The translations under genes and the position numbers were made by a program. The notes beneath the pieces were generated by a model. That model saw nothing but the letters and a program-made list of their open reading frames with translations. It was not told the origin of the DNA and ran no database searches. From Cloacimonetes bacterium UBA4175 (GTDB lineage: Bacteria > Cloacimonadota > Cloacimonadia > Cloacimonadales > Cloacimonadaceae), in the NCBI GenBank assembly GCA_002379855.1, contig DFUX01000052.1, forward strand, positions 1,992 through 13,624: a DNA stretch of 11,633 nucleotides, given 5' to 3'. This document shows, in pieces, positions 1 through 6,742 of this stretch; positions within the stretch are counted from its first letter, which is position 1, and each line of letters opens with the position of its first letter.

Positions 1-1219
1 GCACGATCTCGCGGGCTTTGAGAAAATCCCTCACGTCCATGACCATGGGAAACATCAGCTCGATCTTGCCATAGGCGCTGGCCCGGAGGATGGCGCGAAT
101 CTGGGTGCGGAAGATGTCGGGATGGGAGAGGGAAAAGCGGATGCCGCGGCTGCCCAGATAGGGATTATCCTCATGGGGCGCGGGGATCAGGTGGGAAAGC
201 TTGTCGCCTCCCAGATCGAAACTGCGGATCACCACGCCGTGGGGGGATGTTTTTTTCGCCGCCTCGCGGTAAGCCTCAAACTGAAGCTCCTCACCGGGCA
301 GGCTGTCTTTGCCCATGTAGAGGTATTCCGTGCGGTAAAGGCCGATGCCGTCGCAGCCCAGATAGCGTAAAGAATCCAGTTCGGAAAGCAGCTCCAGATT
401 GCAGCGCAGCTTGATCTGGCGTCCGCTTAGGGTGATGGCGGGCAACTTGCCAATATCGCGCAACTTATCCTGTTTGGCGAGGTATGTTTTGAGCAGCCCT
501 TGATAACGCAGAAGAGTGGGGGAGTCCGGGTTGACGATAAGCTTGCCTTCCAGCCCGTCCAGGATCAGGGTATCTCCGTTTTGAACCATGTCAAAAAGGC
601 CGGCGATGCCGGTGACGGAGGTAATATCAAGTGATCTTGAGAGGATGGAGGCGTGGGAGGTGAAGCTGCCCTGCTCGGTGCAATAGGCGTCGATTTTGAA
701 GCGGGAGAAATTGCTGACCTGGGAGGGGGTGATGTCCTTGAGCACGGCGATCTGTTCCGGCCGCCAATCGTCATAAGAATCCTGTTCCTCTCCCGCCAGA
801 ACGGTTAAAAGGCGGTTTTGCACGTCCTGATAGTCAGCCGCGCGTTGCGAAAAGAAATCGTTGCGTATCTCCCTGAATTGATTGGTGATGGAGTCAAAGG
901 TGTTTTGCACCGCCAGAGGCGCCGATTCCAGCCTCACCTGAACAGCTTCCCGCAATTGGGATTCCAGTTCCGGGTCTTGCAATATAAGCAGATGGGTGCT
1001 GAGGATTTCCTTGTCGGCAGGCGGGCCCTGGAAGCTGGCAAGGTATTCCTCCAAATCATGTTTGGCGGTTTGTATAGCCTCGTTCAGGACACTCAACTCC
1101 GCGACCGACTCCGCGGGAGATATCCGAAGGCGGTGAAGATGCCAGGTTTTGGGGCTGATCTTGCGTGCGACGCCGATTTTCAGGCCCGGTTGGATGACGC
1201 TTCCTTCCGCGATGATCAT
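1..1219 (-). CDS. ptsI: PTS enzyme I (phosphoenolpyruvate-protein phosphotransferase), N-terminal 406 residues, cut by window edge
   Basis: Enzyme I takes phosphate from phosphoenolpyruvate onto a histidine and passes it to HPr in the cytoplasm. The frame is open from the ATG at 1219 to the window edge. The phosphorylated histidine lies in the motif TSHASILSRS at residue 189, the same number as in E. coli. The PEP-binding domain follows: GIGLYRTEYLYM with its arginine at 296, then DLGGDKL, NPYLGSRGIRFSL and IELMFPMV, all close to the E. coli enzyme. The catalytic cysteine region near residue 500 lies beyond the window. The start is 9 bases after the ptsH stop, so the two are surely co-transcribed. 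The ribosome site is weak (GGGACA), suggesting coupling to ptsH. No EII component is visible, so whether the relay serves sugar uptake or only regulation cannot be told. Confidence 0.95.
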   Translation of the reverse strand, partial: MIIAEGSVIQPGLKIGVARKISPKTWHLHRLRISPAESVAELSVLNEAIQTAKHDLEEYLASFQGPPADKEILSTHLLILQDPELESQLREAVQVRLESAPLAVQNTFDSITNQFREIRNDFFSQRAADYQDVQNRLLTVLAGEEQDSYDDWRPEQIAVLKDITPSQVSNFSRFKIDAYCTEQGSFTSHASILSRSLDITSVTGIAGLFDMVQNGDTLILDGLEGKLIVNPDSPTLLRYQGLLKTYLAKQDKLRDIGKLPAITLSGRQIKLRCNLELLSELDSLRYLGCDGIGLYRTEYLYMGKDSLPGEELQFEAYREAAKKTSPHGVVIRSFDLGGDKLSHLIPAPHEDNPYLGSRGIRFSLSHPDIFRTQIRAILRASAYGKIELMFPMVMDVRDFLKAREIV

Positions 1220-1228
1220 GGTTTGTCC

Positions 1229-1495
1229 CTAATCCTCGTCGAAGCCGCTGTTGAACAGCGCCTCGATTTCTTCCAAAAGATATTCCTCATCCACTCCGTC
1301 AGCTATCAAATGCAGAGTGGAGCCACACTCTGCAGCCAGCATCATCACGCCCATGATGCTTTTGCCGTTCACCTGAATTCCATCTTTCTCGATAAAAAAA
1401 TCGCTGCGGTATTTGGTGGCGGCCTTCACCACCAGTGCCGAAGGACGCGCGTGCAAGCCCAGCTTGTTGGTGACCTTAATCGTTCTCTGGAGCAT
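1229..1495 (-). CDS. ptsH: HPr phosphocarrier protein
   Basis: HPr is the small phosphocarrier between enzyme I and PTS targets. I place the start at the ATG at 1495 rather than the in-frame TTG just before it. This gives 88 residues, puts the enzyme I target histidine (GLHARPS) at residue 15 and the serine of NGKSIMGVM at residue 46, exactly the standard numbering. An AGGA ribosome site lies about 8 bases upstream. Both phosphorylation sites are intact, so the protein can be a substrate of both the adjacent enzyme I (His15) and the adjacent kinase HprK (Ser46). The conserved hydrophobic patch after Ser46 (IMGVMML) is present. The gene overlaps the 3' end of hprK by 20 bases, implying translational coupling. 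The C-terminus is acidic (GFDED). Family length is usual (85-90 residues). Confidence 0.95.
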   Translation of the reverse strand: MLQRTIKVTNKLGLHARPSALVVKAATKYRSDFFIEKDGIQVNGKSIMGVMMLAAECGSTLHLIADGVDEEYLLEEIEALFNSGFDED

Positions 1496-2453
1496 CAAGA
1501 TGTTCCTGAGCCTTCTTCAAAAAGGTTTGTTTGCGGATTTCGGCATGGAGCTGGCTGTTAAAATCCTCCGCCGCGTCGTAGCCAACGCCTTTGAGGATCA
1601 TGTTCATCGCGGCGACTTCCACGATCACGGACACGTTTTTCCCGGGTGACACCGGCAGGTAGATGATGGGCAGTTTCACGCCCAGATGCTCGGAATAATT
1701 GTTGGAGAGCCCGATGCGTTCATAGTCCATGTTTTCCTGCCAGGGCATCAGCTCGATCTGCAGGTCGATGGTTTTTTGGCGCCTGACGCGCTCTATGCCA
1801 AACATGCGTTCCACATTCACAAATCCCACGCCGCGGATTTCCATGAAATGGCCGAAATCGCGCCCCGACTTGCCCAGCAGGGCGTCGTCCAGATAGCGGA
1901 TGGTGATCAAGTCGTCGCCCACCAGGCTGTGCCCGCGGTGAATGAGGTCCAGAGCGCATTCGCTTTTGCCGATGCCGCTTTTTCCGGTGAGCAGGATGCC
2001 CAGCCCGAACACATCGACCAGCGTGGCGTGGATGGTCTTTTCCAATGCGAAAACATCCTGCAGGTAGCGGGTCAGCTGGCTGATGAGCTGGATGGTGGAA
2101 AAGCGGCTGGAGAGGATGGCGATATTGAGGTCGTTGGCCAGATATTCCACCACCGGCGGCAGGGTGAGGCCCTTGGTCACGATCACGCAAGGGATGTCGG
2201 TTCTGAAAACATTCCTTACGCGGTCCATGAGCAGCTCTTCCGGCAGGGTCTGCATAAAGCGCACTTCCGCTTCGCCCATGATCTGGATGCGGTCGTGGGC
2301 AAAGACTTCCAGGTATCCCGCCAGGGCCAGCCCCGGCCTGTTCAGGTGGGGAGAGCTTAGCCGCTTGTTCAGGGTTTGGGGCTCGGTGAGCAGGGACAGG
2401 GCCAGGTCTTTCTTTTTGGCGTCAAAGAATTCCTTGATGGTAATCTCTTTCAT
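1476..2453 (-). CDS. hprK: HPr kinase/phosphorylase, full length
   Basis: This 325-residue enzyme phosphorylates HPr at Ser46 with ATP or pyrophosphate and reverses the reaction with phosphate. The N-terminal domain (about 1-130) is followed by the catalytic domain: HATLVD with its histidine at 142, Walker A GKSGIGKS at 157-164, GHSLVGDD ending at 181, the family signature EIRGVGFVNVERMFG near 205-219, and the C-terminal loop PGKNVSVIVEVAAMN near 270-284. All match the bifunctional Gram-positive type in order and length, not the short alphaproteobacterial form that lacks the N-terminal domain. A GAGGGAG ribosome site precedes the ATG. The gene sits after a 67-base gap containing a hairpin, and overlaps ptsH downstream. 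Context suggests that it senses energy state and sets the Ser46 state of the HPr encoded next to it. Confidence 0.95.
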   Translation of the reverse strand: MKEITIKEFFDAKKKDLALSLLTEPQTLNKRLSSPHLNRPGLALAGYLEVFAHDRIQIMGEAEVRFMQTLPEELLMDRVRNVFRTDIPCVIVTKGLTLPPVVEYLANDLNIAILSSRFSTIQLISQLTRYLQDVFALEKTIHATLVDVFGLGILLTGKSGIGKSECALDLIHRGHSLVGDDLITIRYLDDALLGKSGRDFGHFMEIRGVGFVNVERMFGIERVRRQKTIDLQIELMPWQENMDYERIGLSNNYSEHLGVKLPIIYLPVSPGKNVSVIVEVAAMNMILKGVGYDAAEDFNSQLHAEIRKQTFLKKAQEHLDAPEND

Positions 2454-2476
2454 GGCTGATCGCTCCCTCAGAAGCA

Positions 2477-2506
2477 GGCTGCCGGAAGCGCGTGGCCCCG
2501 GCAGCC
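2477..2506 (-). promoter_or_regulatory. Hairpin in the hpf-hprK leader
   Basis: A perfect 9-base-pair inverted repeat (GGCTGCCGG at 2477-2485, CCGGCAGCC at 2498-2506) encloses a 12-base loop, between the hpf stop and the hprK start. No T-run follows it on the minus strand, so it is not a standard terminator. The upstream arm overlaps a tandem copy of an 8-base unit (2497-2504 and 2505-2512), so either copy could pair with the downstream arm. It could be an mRNA processing or stability element, or act on hprK translation; the ribosome site lies outside the stem. Confidence 0.5.
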
Positions 2507-2512
2507 CGGCAG

Positions 2513-2518
2513 ATTATA
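2513..2518 (-). promoter_or_regulatory. Possible -10 box for hprK-ptsH-ptsI
   Basis: A perfect TATAAT reads on the minus strand just past the hpf stop codon, about 60 bases before the hprK ATG. The hexamer 17 bases upstream (TACAAG) is a poor -35. A start near 2506 would put the leader hairpin at the very 5' end of the transcript. Weak evidence; it may be chance in an AT-rich spot beside a stop codon. Confidence 0.25.
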
Positions 2519-2520
2519 AA

Positions 2521-3057
2521 TCAAGGCTCAAAGAGCTTGTAGTTTTGATCGTCACGCTTGACCAGGACATTGAGGCGGTCGCTTTCCACATTTTTGAAGA
2601 TGAGGAATTCCTCTTTCTGTCCATCTATTTTTTCCAGGGCTTCCTGGACAGACATGATCTCGGGAACAACACGTTTGGTCTTAACCATTTTACGGACGCG
2701 GTTTTCCCTGTTCATCTGGATGTCAGACTCACGGGAGAACTCGTGGAAGTGGTCTTTCAGCGCTTTCTTCTGGTGGTCGGTGACCCGGTCCTTCAGCCTT
2801 TTGATTTGCCCTTCCATTCTATCCATGGCGTTGTCGATGGAGAGGTACATATCCATCTCTTCGGCCTGGCTTTGCAGGGAAAATCTCGAAGCGTTCAGGG
2901 CAATCTCACAGATGTTGCGGTTGTTTTCCAAGCCAAGGGTAACGTGGATGTTGATGATGTTGTCGAAGTATCTCTCGATCTTGAGGCAAGATGTTTCCAC
3001 ATAATCCCTGATGGCTTTGGTAAGTTCGAAGTGGCGTGCAGTGATTGTAATCTGCAT
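2521..3057 (-). CDS. hpf: Ribosome hibernation promoting factor, long form
   Basis: HPF binds the decoding region of the 30S subunit and inactivates ribosomes in stationary phase or starvation. This 178-residue protein has the N-terminal YfiA/HPF domain (about 1-105: MQITITARHFELT, then DNIINIHVTLGLE, then QAEEMDMYLSIDNAMDRME) and a C-terminal dimerisation domain (about 125-178: KTKRVVPEIMSVQEAL, EEFLIFKN, LNVLVKRDDQNYKLFEP). The second domain marks the long form, which makes 100S dimers on its own without RMF; the short enterobacterial HPF in the rpoN operon lacks it. The start has the best ribosome site of the window, AAGGAGGT at 3063-3070, 5 bases before the ATG, suggesting high translation relative to its operon neighbours. 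It begins 15 bases after lpdA. A TATAAT-like string over the lpdA stop lies too close to be its promoter. Confidence 0.95.
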   Translation of the reverse strand: MQITITARHFELTKAIRDYVETSCLKIERYFDNIINIHVTLGLENNRNICEIALNASRFSLQSQAEEMDMYLSIDNAMDRMEGQIKRLKDRVTDHQKKALKDHFHEFSRESDIQMNRENRVRKMVKTKRVVPEIMSVQEALEKIDGQKEEFLIFKNVESDRLNVLVKRDDQNYKLFEP

Positions 3058-3072
3058 TTGATACCTCCTTGA

Positions 3073-4473
3073 TTATATCTTGTTAATGGACAGGTTTCTG
3101 ATATCTTCCAGAGCTTCCTTGACGGTTTCAGACAGGGTGGGATGGGCAAAGATCAGGTTTTCCGCCACCTCCGCCGTCGCGCCTGATGATATCAGGATTG
3201 AGCCTTGGGCGATAAGCTCCGCCGCGTGGGGGCCGATGACATGCATGCCCACCAGGCGGGAATCTTCCTCCCGGGCGATGATTTTTACAAAACCGAAGCT
3301 GTTACCCATTGCGAGGGCTTTGCCGTTCGCGCTGAAGGGGAACTTACCCACCTTTATCTGGGTGTATTTTTCCTTTGCCTCCGCTTCGGAAAGCCCAACA
3401 GAGGCGACTTCCGGGAAGGTGAACGTGCATCTGGGAATGTTGTGGTATTCCAGCCCGGAAAAATGAAAATCTGTGTTTTGTGTCAGACTGCGGATGTGTT
3501 CGGCGACAATCATGCCTTGTTTTGACGCGGTGTGAGCCAGGGGCATTTTCGCGGTGACGTCTCCGATGGCATACACGCCGGGCAGGTTGGTGCGCATCAG
3601 GTTGTCAATACTGATCGCTCCGCGCTCGCCGGCGGGGGATTCGCCTTTCCAGTCAAGGTTGTTGACCGGCGCTCTGCCCACGCTGAGCAACACTTTTTCA
3701 GCAGTGACCACAGAGCCGTCCGAGAGCAGCAGCTCCTGCTCTTCGCCAGCTTGCCTGACGCTCTGCACTCCCACGCCGGTTTTGATGGCTATGCCGGATT
3801 TCTTGAGGGCCATGGTGAGGCGCCTGGAGATTTCTTCGTCCTCCAGTGCTACTATCCGCGGCAGGAACTCAATGATCTGGGTCTGGACGCCGAAGGAGTT
3901 CATGATGGAGGCGAACTCACAGCCAATCACCCCGCCTCCCACCACAGCCAGGCTGCGGGGCAGGGTCTGGAGGTTGAGAACTCCGGTGGAGGACAGAATG
4001 TTCTGTTCGTCGATCTGGATGCCGGGAAGACCGCGTGGCTCGGAACCTGTGGCAACGATCAGGTATTGGGCGCCAAGCTCGGTGCCGGCGTCAGTGCGCA
4101 GCAGGTAGGCATTGTCTTGCCTGGCGACGCTGACGGCTTTTTCCAGAAACACCGGAATCTTTCGTTTGCGGAAGAGGAATTCCACGCCGCTCACAAGTTG
4201 GGCAACGATCTTTTCCTTACGCTCGAAAACCTTGCTGTAATCCAGATTCAGACTGGGGACAGTGAAGCCGAAGGAATCAGCTTCTTTCATCTCGTTCCAC
4301 AGTTCTGCGCTTTTTACAAGGGCTTTGGTGGGGATGCAGCCAACGTTGAGGCACACTCCCCCAACGCGCCGCTGTTCCACCAGGGCGCAGTCTATTCCAT
4401 ACTGGTTCAGCCGGATGGCGGTTTCATAACCCCCGGGGCCTCCTCCAATGATGAGGACCTGATAATTAGACAA
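3073..4473 (-). CDS. lpdA: Dihydrolipoyl dehydrogenase (E3 / L-protein)
   Basis: This FAD enzyme reoxidises dihydrolipoyl groups of 2-oxoacid dehydrogenase complexes or of the glycine cleavage H-protein, passing electrons to NAD+. In the 466 residues one sees the FAD site IIGGGPGGYETA (8-19), the redox disulfide CLNVGCIPTK (Cys41 and Cys46), the NAD site VVGGGVIGCEFAS (177-189), the second FAD motif VYAIGDVT (300-307), and the C-terminal HPTLSE with the catalytic His444-Glu449 pair. All catalytic residues are intact, so it is a true E3 and not a mercuric or glutathione reductase. The start codon is TTG, with GGGAGG at 4479-4484 five bases upstream, 11 bases after the rpoN stop. No E1, E2 or glycine cleavage gene is near. 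Its place between rpoN and hpf is unusual. Confidence 0.95.
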   Translation of the reverse strand: MSNYQVLIIGGGPGGYETAIRLNQYGIDCALVEQRRVGGVCLNVGCIPTKALVKSAELWNEMKEADSFGFTVPSLNLDYSKVFERKEKIVAQLVSGVEFLFRKRKIPVFLEKAVSVARQDNAYLLRTDAGTELGAQYLIVATGSEPRGLPGIQIDEQNILSSTGVLNLQTLPRSLAVVGGGVIGCEFASIMNSFGVQTQIIEFLPRIVALEDEEISRRLTMALKKSGIAIKTGVGVQSVRQAGEEQELLLSDGSVVTAEKVLLSVGRAPVNNLDWKGESPAGERGAISIDNLMRTNLPGVYAIGDVTAKMPLAHTASKQGMIVAEHIRSLTQNTDFHFSGLEYHNIPRCTFTFPEVASVGLSEAEAKEKYTQIKVGKFPFSANGKALAMGNSFGFVKIIAREEDSRLVGMHVIGPHAAELIAQGSILISSGATAEVAENLIFAHPTLSETVKEALEDIRNLSINKI

Positions 4474-4478
4474 AAAAA

Positions 4479-4484
4479 CCTCCC
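4479..4484 (-). promoter_or_regulatory. Ribosome binding site that fixes the TTG start of lpdA
   Basis: GGGAGG lies 5 bases upstream of the TTG codon at 4473-4471 and directly follows the rpoN stop. The reading MSNYQVLIIGGG gives the right distance to the FAD motif, so TTG is the likely start. Confidence 0.8.
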
Positions 4485-5942
4485 TTATCTTTTTCTAAGT
4501 CTGCTGTTGAGAATTCCAAGTTCAAAACGGTATTTGGCGATAATCCTGCGTGAGATTACCAAACCATCCCGCCTGAGGATATCCACCAAATTTTGGTCGC
4601 TCAAAGGGTGTTTCTTATCCTCCTGTTCTATTAGATGTATTAGGTGTGTCTTTACCCGCTGGCGGGAGACGCTTTCATAGTTGTCATCCCTGCCCGCGGT
4701 ACTGCTGAAGAAATCCTTCAGCGCGTAGATTCCGAAAGGCGTCTCGGCATACTTGTGCTTCACCACCCGGGAAATGGTGGACTCACTCACCGAAAGGTCC
4801 TGCGCTATCGAAGCGTAGGTGAGGGGCTGCAACACTCCGTTGCCCGTGTAGAAAAAATCTGGCTGGTGCTTGATGATGGAAAGCGCCACGCGTTCCAGGG
4901 TGCGGGTGCGCATATAGATGCTTTTGATGAGGAATTTGGCGCTGTTGATGCGATCCCTCACAAAGTGCAGGGTTTCCTTATCGAAATAGCCCCGGTTGAT
5001 CATCCTGCGGTAGCGGGGGCTGATGATGATATTCGGCGTGATATTGTCGTTGATGATCACCTCATACTTTCCGTCGATGAATTTCAGGGTGATGTCCGGA
5101 TACACATAAGAGGCTTTCTCCGCCAGGATACGCAGGCCGGGCTTGGGGTCCAGCCTGGAAATCTGTTCCTTGGCGGCAAGGATGGTGTCTTCCCCCACAT
5201 CAAAGTGGGAGGCCAGCTTCTGGTAGCGGCGGTGGATAAGGTTGTCGAACTGGTCTGAGCACAGCCCCACCAGTATCCTGTTCTTAAGCTGTTCTTCGCT
5301 CAGTTGGGACAGCAGGCACTCGCTGATGTCGCGGGCGGTGATGCCTTTTGGGGTGAGACGCAGCATGATCTGATGCAGCTCTTCCGCTCTTTGGACGGTA
5401 ATTTTGTGCGTTTTGGCCAGACGGTCCAGGCTGAATCCCGCGGGGAGAAAACCGTAGTTGTCGCAAGAATCCACAAGATCCGCCGCGAATTCCATCTCGT
5501 TCTCCGCCAAGGAAAGGGGGTAGAGCTGTTCAAGGTATTTGTCGAGCAGATTCTCCTCATAGCGGATCAGAGATTCCCCCTGCTCGGCATCCTGCCTTCC
5601 CTGAGACCATTCATAGCTTTGGTGATAGTCGTTCCACTGGTCCAGGATCTCTGTCAGTTCTTTTGCTTCCGAAAGGGTGGAGTTATGTTCCGGCAGATCC
5701 TCAATGTCATCCAATGCCTGTTTGCTCTCGGGCTGGCTTCCCTCAAAACTTGATTCATCCAGACTCTCCTCTTCCTCGTCCTTGTCATCGCGGAGTTCCA
5801 GCAGGGGGTTGTTTACCAGCTCCTGCTTGATATAGGCTTCCAACTCCAGGATGGGCAGGGCAAGCATCTTCAGGGATTGCAGCATCTTGGGCTTGAGGGC
5901 AAGCTCCTGCTTTTGTTTCAGAGTGAGTCTTTGATCTAACAT
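4485..5942 (-). CDS. rpoN: RNA polymerase sigma-54 factor
   Basis: Sigma-54 directs RNA polymerase to -24/-12 promoters and needs an AAA+ enhancer-binding activator. The 485 residues carry the Gln/Leu-rich Region I (LTLKQKQELALKPKMLQSLK, residues 7-26), an acidic linker Region II (about 51-86, runs of D and E), the core-binding domain with LDPKPG (264-269), the helix-turn-helix SESTISRVVKHKY (386-398) and GIYALKDFFSS (404-414), and a C-terminal RpoN box SRRIIAKYRF (464-473). The box departs from the canonical ARRTVAKYRE at four places, though RR and AKYR are kept. The ATG is 2 bases after the lptB stop and no good ribosome site is seen, so translation is probably coupled to lptB. No activator gene and no convincing -24/-12 promoter was noticed in the window. 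Confidence 0.96.
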   Translation of the reverse strand: MLDQRLTLKQKQELALKPKMLQSLKMLALPILELEAYIKQELVNNPLLELRDDKDEEEESLDESSFEGSQPESKQALDDIEDLPEHNSTLSEAKELTEILDQWNDYHQSYEWSQGRQDAEQGESLIRYEENLLDKYLEQLYPLSLAENEMEFAADLVDSCDNYGFLPAGFSLDRLAKTHKITVQRAEELHQIMLRLTPKGITARDISECLLSQLSEEQLKNRILVGLCSDQFDNLIHRRYQKLASHFDVGEDTILAAKEQISRLDPKPGLRILAEKASYVYPDITLKFIDGKYEVIINDNITPNIIISPRYRRMINRGYFDKETLHFVRDRINSAKFLIKSIYMRTRTLERVALSIIKHQPDFFYTGNGVLQPLTYASIAQDLSVSESTISRVVKHKYAETPFGIYALKDFFSSTAGRDDNYESVSRQRVKTHLIHLIEQEDKKHPLSDQNLVDILRRDGLVISRRIIAKYRFELGILNSRLRKR

Positions 5943-5944
5943 TT

Positions 5945-6706
5945 TTATGTTTGTTGTTCATCAAAGGGATTGGCTAAAAACCTCTCTCCCAGATAAACCT
6001 GTCTCGCTTTTTCATCGTTGATCAGCTCCAGAGAGGATCCAGACACAATTATCTTTCCTTCGAAGATAATATAAGCGCGGTTCACTATTTTCAAAGTCTC
6101 AATTACGTTGTGGTCGGTGAGCATCACTCCGATGTTTTTGTCGCGCAGCTTGCGGATCATATCCTGAATGTCCGCCACCGCGATGGGATCCACTCCGGCA
6201 AAAGGTTCGTCCATAAAAATGAAGGTGGGGTTGGTCACCAAAGCTCTGGTGATTTCCAGCTTGCGCCTTTCTCCTCCCGAGAGGGTGTAAGCTTTTTGGT
6301 TGGCCAGATGGGCGAGGTTAAGCTCTTCCAGAGCCTCTTCCAGACGCCGCAGCTGTTCCTTTTTCGTGATCTTGAGGGTCTGCAGGATGGCCATGATATT
6401 GTCGCGCACGCTCAGCTTGGAAAAGATCGAGGGGGCCTGGGCCAGGTATCCCAAGCCCATTCTGGCGCGTCGGTACATGGGAAGGCGGGTTATATCCTTG
6501 TCGTCCAGTAGCACCTTGCCGCGATTGGGTTTGGCCAGCCCCAGGATCATATAAAAAGTGGTGGTCTTGCCCGCGCCGTTCGGCCCCAGGATGCCCACGA
6601 CCTCGCCCTGGGTCATATCCATGCTGAGGTCGTTGACGACGGTTCTCTTGCCATAGATCTTGATCAGGTTTTTGGCGTAGATCTTTCTTTTTCCGGTGTT
6701 GTCCAT
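5945..6706 (-). CDS. lptB: LPS export ABC transporter ATP-binding protein
   Basis: LptB is the cytoplasmic ATPase that, with LptFG, extracts LPS from the inner membrane and drives it along the LptC-LptA bridge. The 253 residues hold Walker A GPNGAGKT (41-48), the Q-loop glutamine at 90 (GYLAQAPSIF), the ABC signature LSGGE (142-146), Walker B FIFMDEP with catalytic Glu167, and the switch histidine in LTDHN (199). The stretch GERRKLEITRALVTNP and the tail YLGERF are characteristic of LptB rather than amino-acid ABC proteins. It starts 19 bases after lptA with only a weak ribosome site. The family's order lptA-lptB-rpoN is kept. LptF and LptG are not in the window. Confidence 0.96.
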   Translation of the reverse strand: MDNTGKRKIYAKNLIKIYGKRTVVNDLSMDMTQGEVVGILGPNGAGKTTTFYMILGLAKPNRGKVLLDDKDITRLPMYRRARMGLGYLAQAPSIFSKLSVRDNIMAILQTLKITKKEQLRRLEEALEELNLAHLANQKAYTLSGGERRKLEITRALVTNPTFIFMDEPFAGVDPIAVADIQDMIRKLRDKNIGVMLTDHNVIETLKIVNRAYIIFEGKIIVSGSSLELINDEKARQVYLGERFLANPFDEQQT

Positions 6707-6724
6707 ATTTCTATGTGCCGTTTC

Positions 6725-6742
6725 TTCAGGATTTATCCTGAA
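6725..6742. repeat. Short perfect inverted repeat across the lptA stop codon
   Basis: TTCAGGAT and ATCCTGAA (8 bases each) are separated by 2 bases. The repeat covers the last codons and stop of lptA, just before lptB. In RNA it could form a 7-bp stem with a UAAA loop. No T-run follows, so it is not a terminator. It may be a coincidence, a protein-binding palindrome, or a small stem limiting coupling between lptA and lptB. Confidence 0.4.

Noticed and set aside
818..1561. 247-codon plus-strand open frame opposite ptsI and ptsH
   Set aside because: Antisense to the His189 domain of enzyme I and to HPr; no independent support.
2083..3072. 329-codon plus-strand open frame opposite hprK and hpf
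   Set aside because: It crosses two well-supported minus-strand genes and their gap, with no family motif.
3072..3077. TATAAT on the minus strand over the lpdA stop, as a promoter for hpf
   Set aside because: A start from it would fall within or next to the hpf ribosome site, and no -35 box is present.
3532..4680. 382-codon plus-strand open frame opposite lpdA and rpoN
   Set aside because: It lies antisense to two genes with clear catalytic motifs, and its translation has no recognisable motif. Long antisense frames are expected from the codon bias here.
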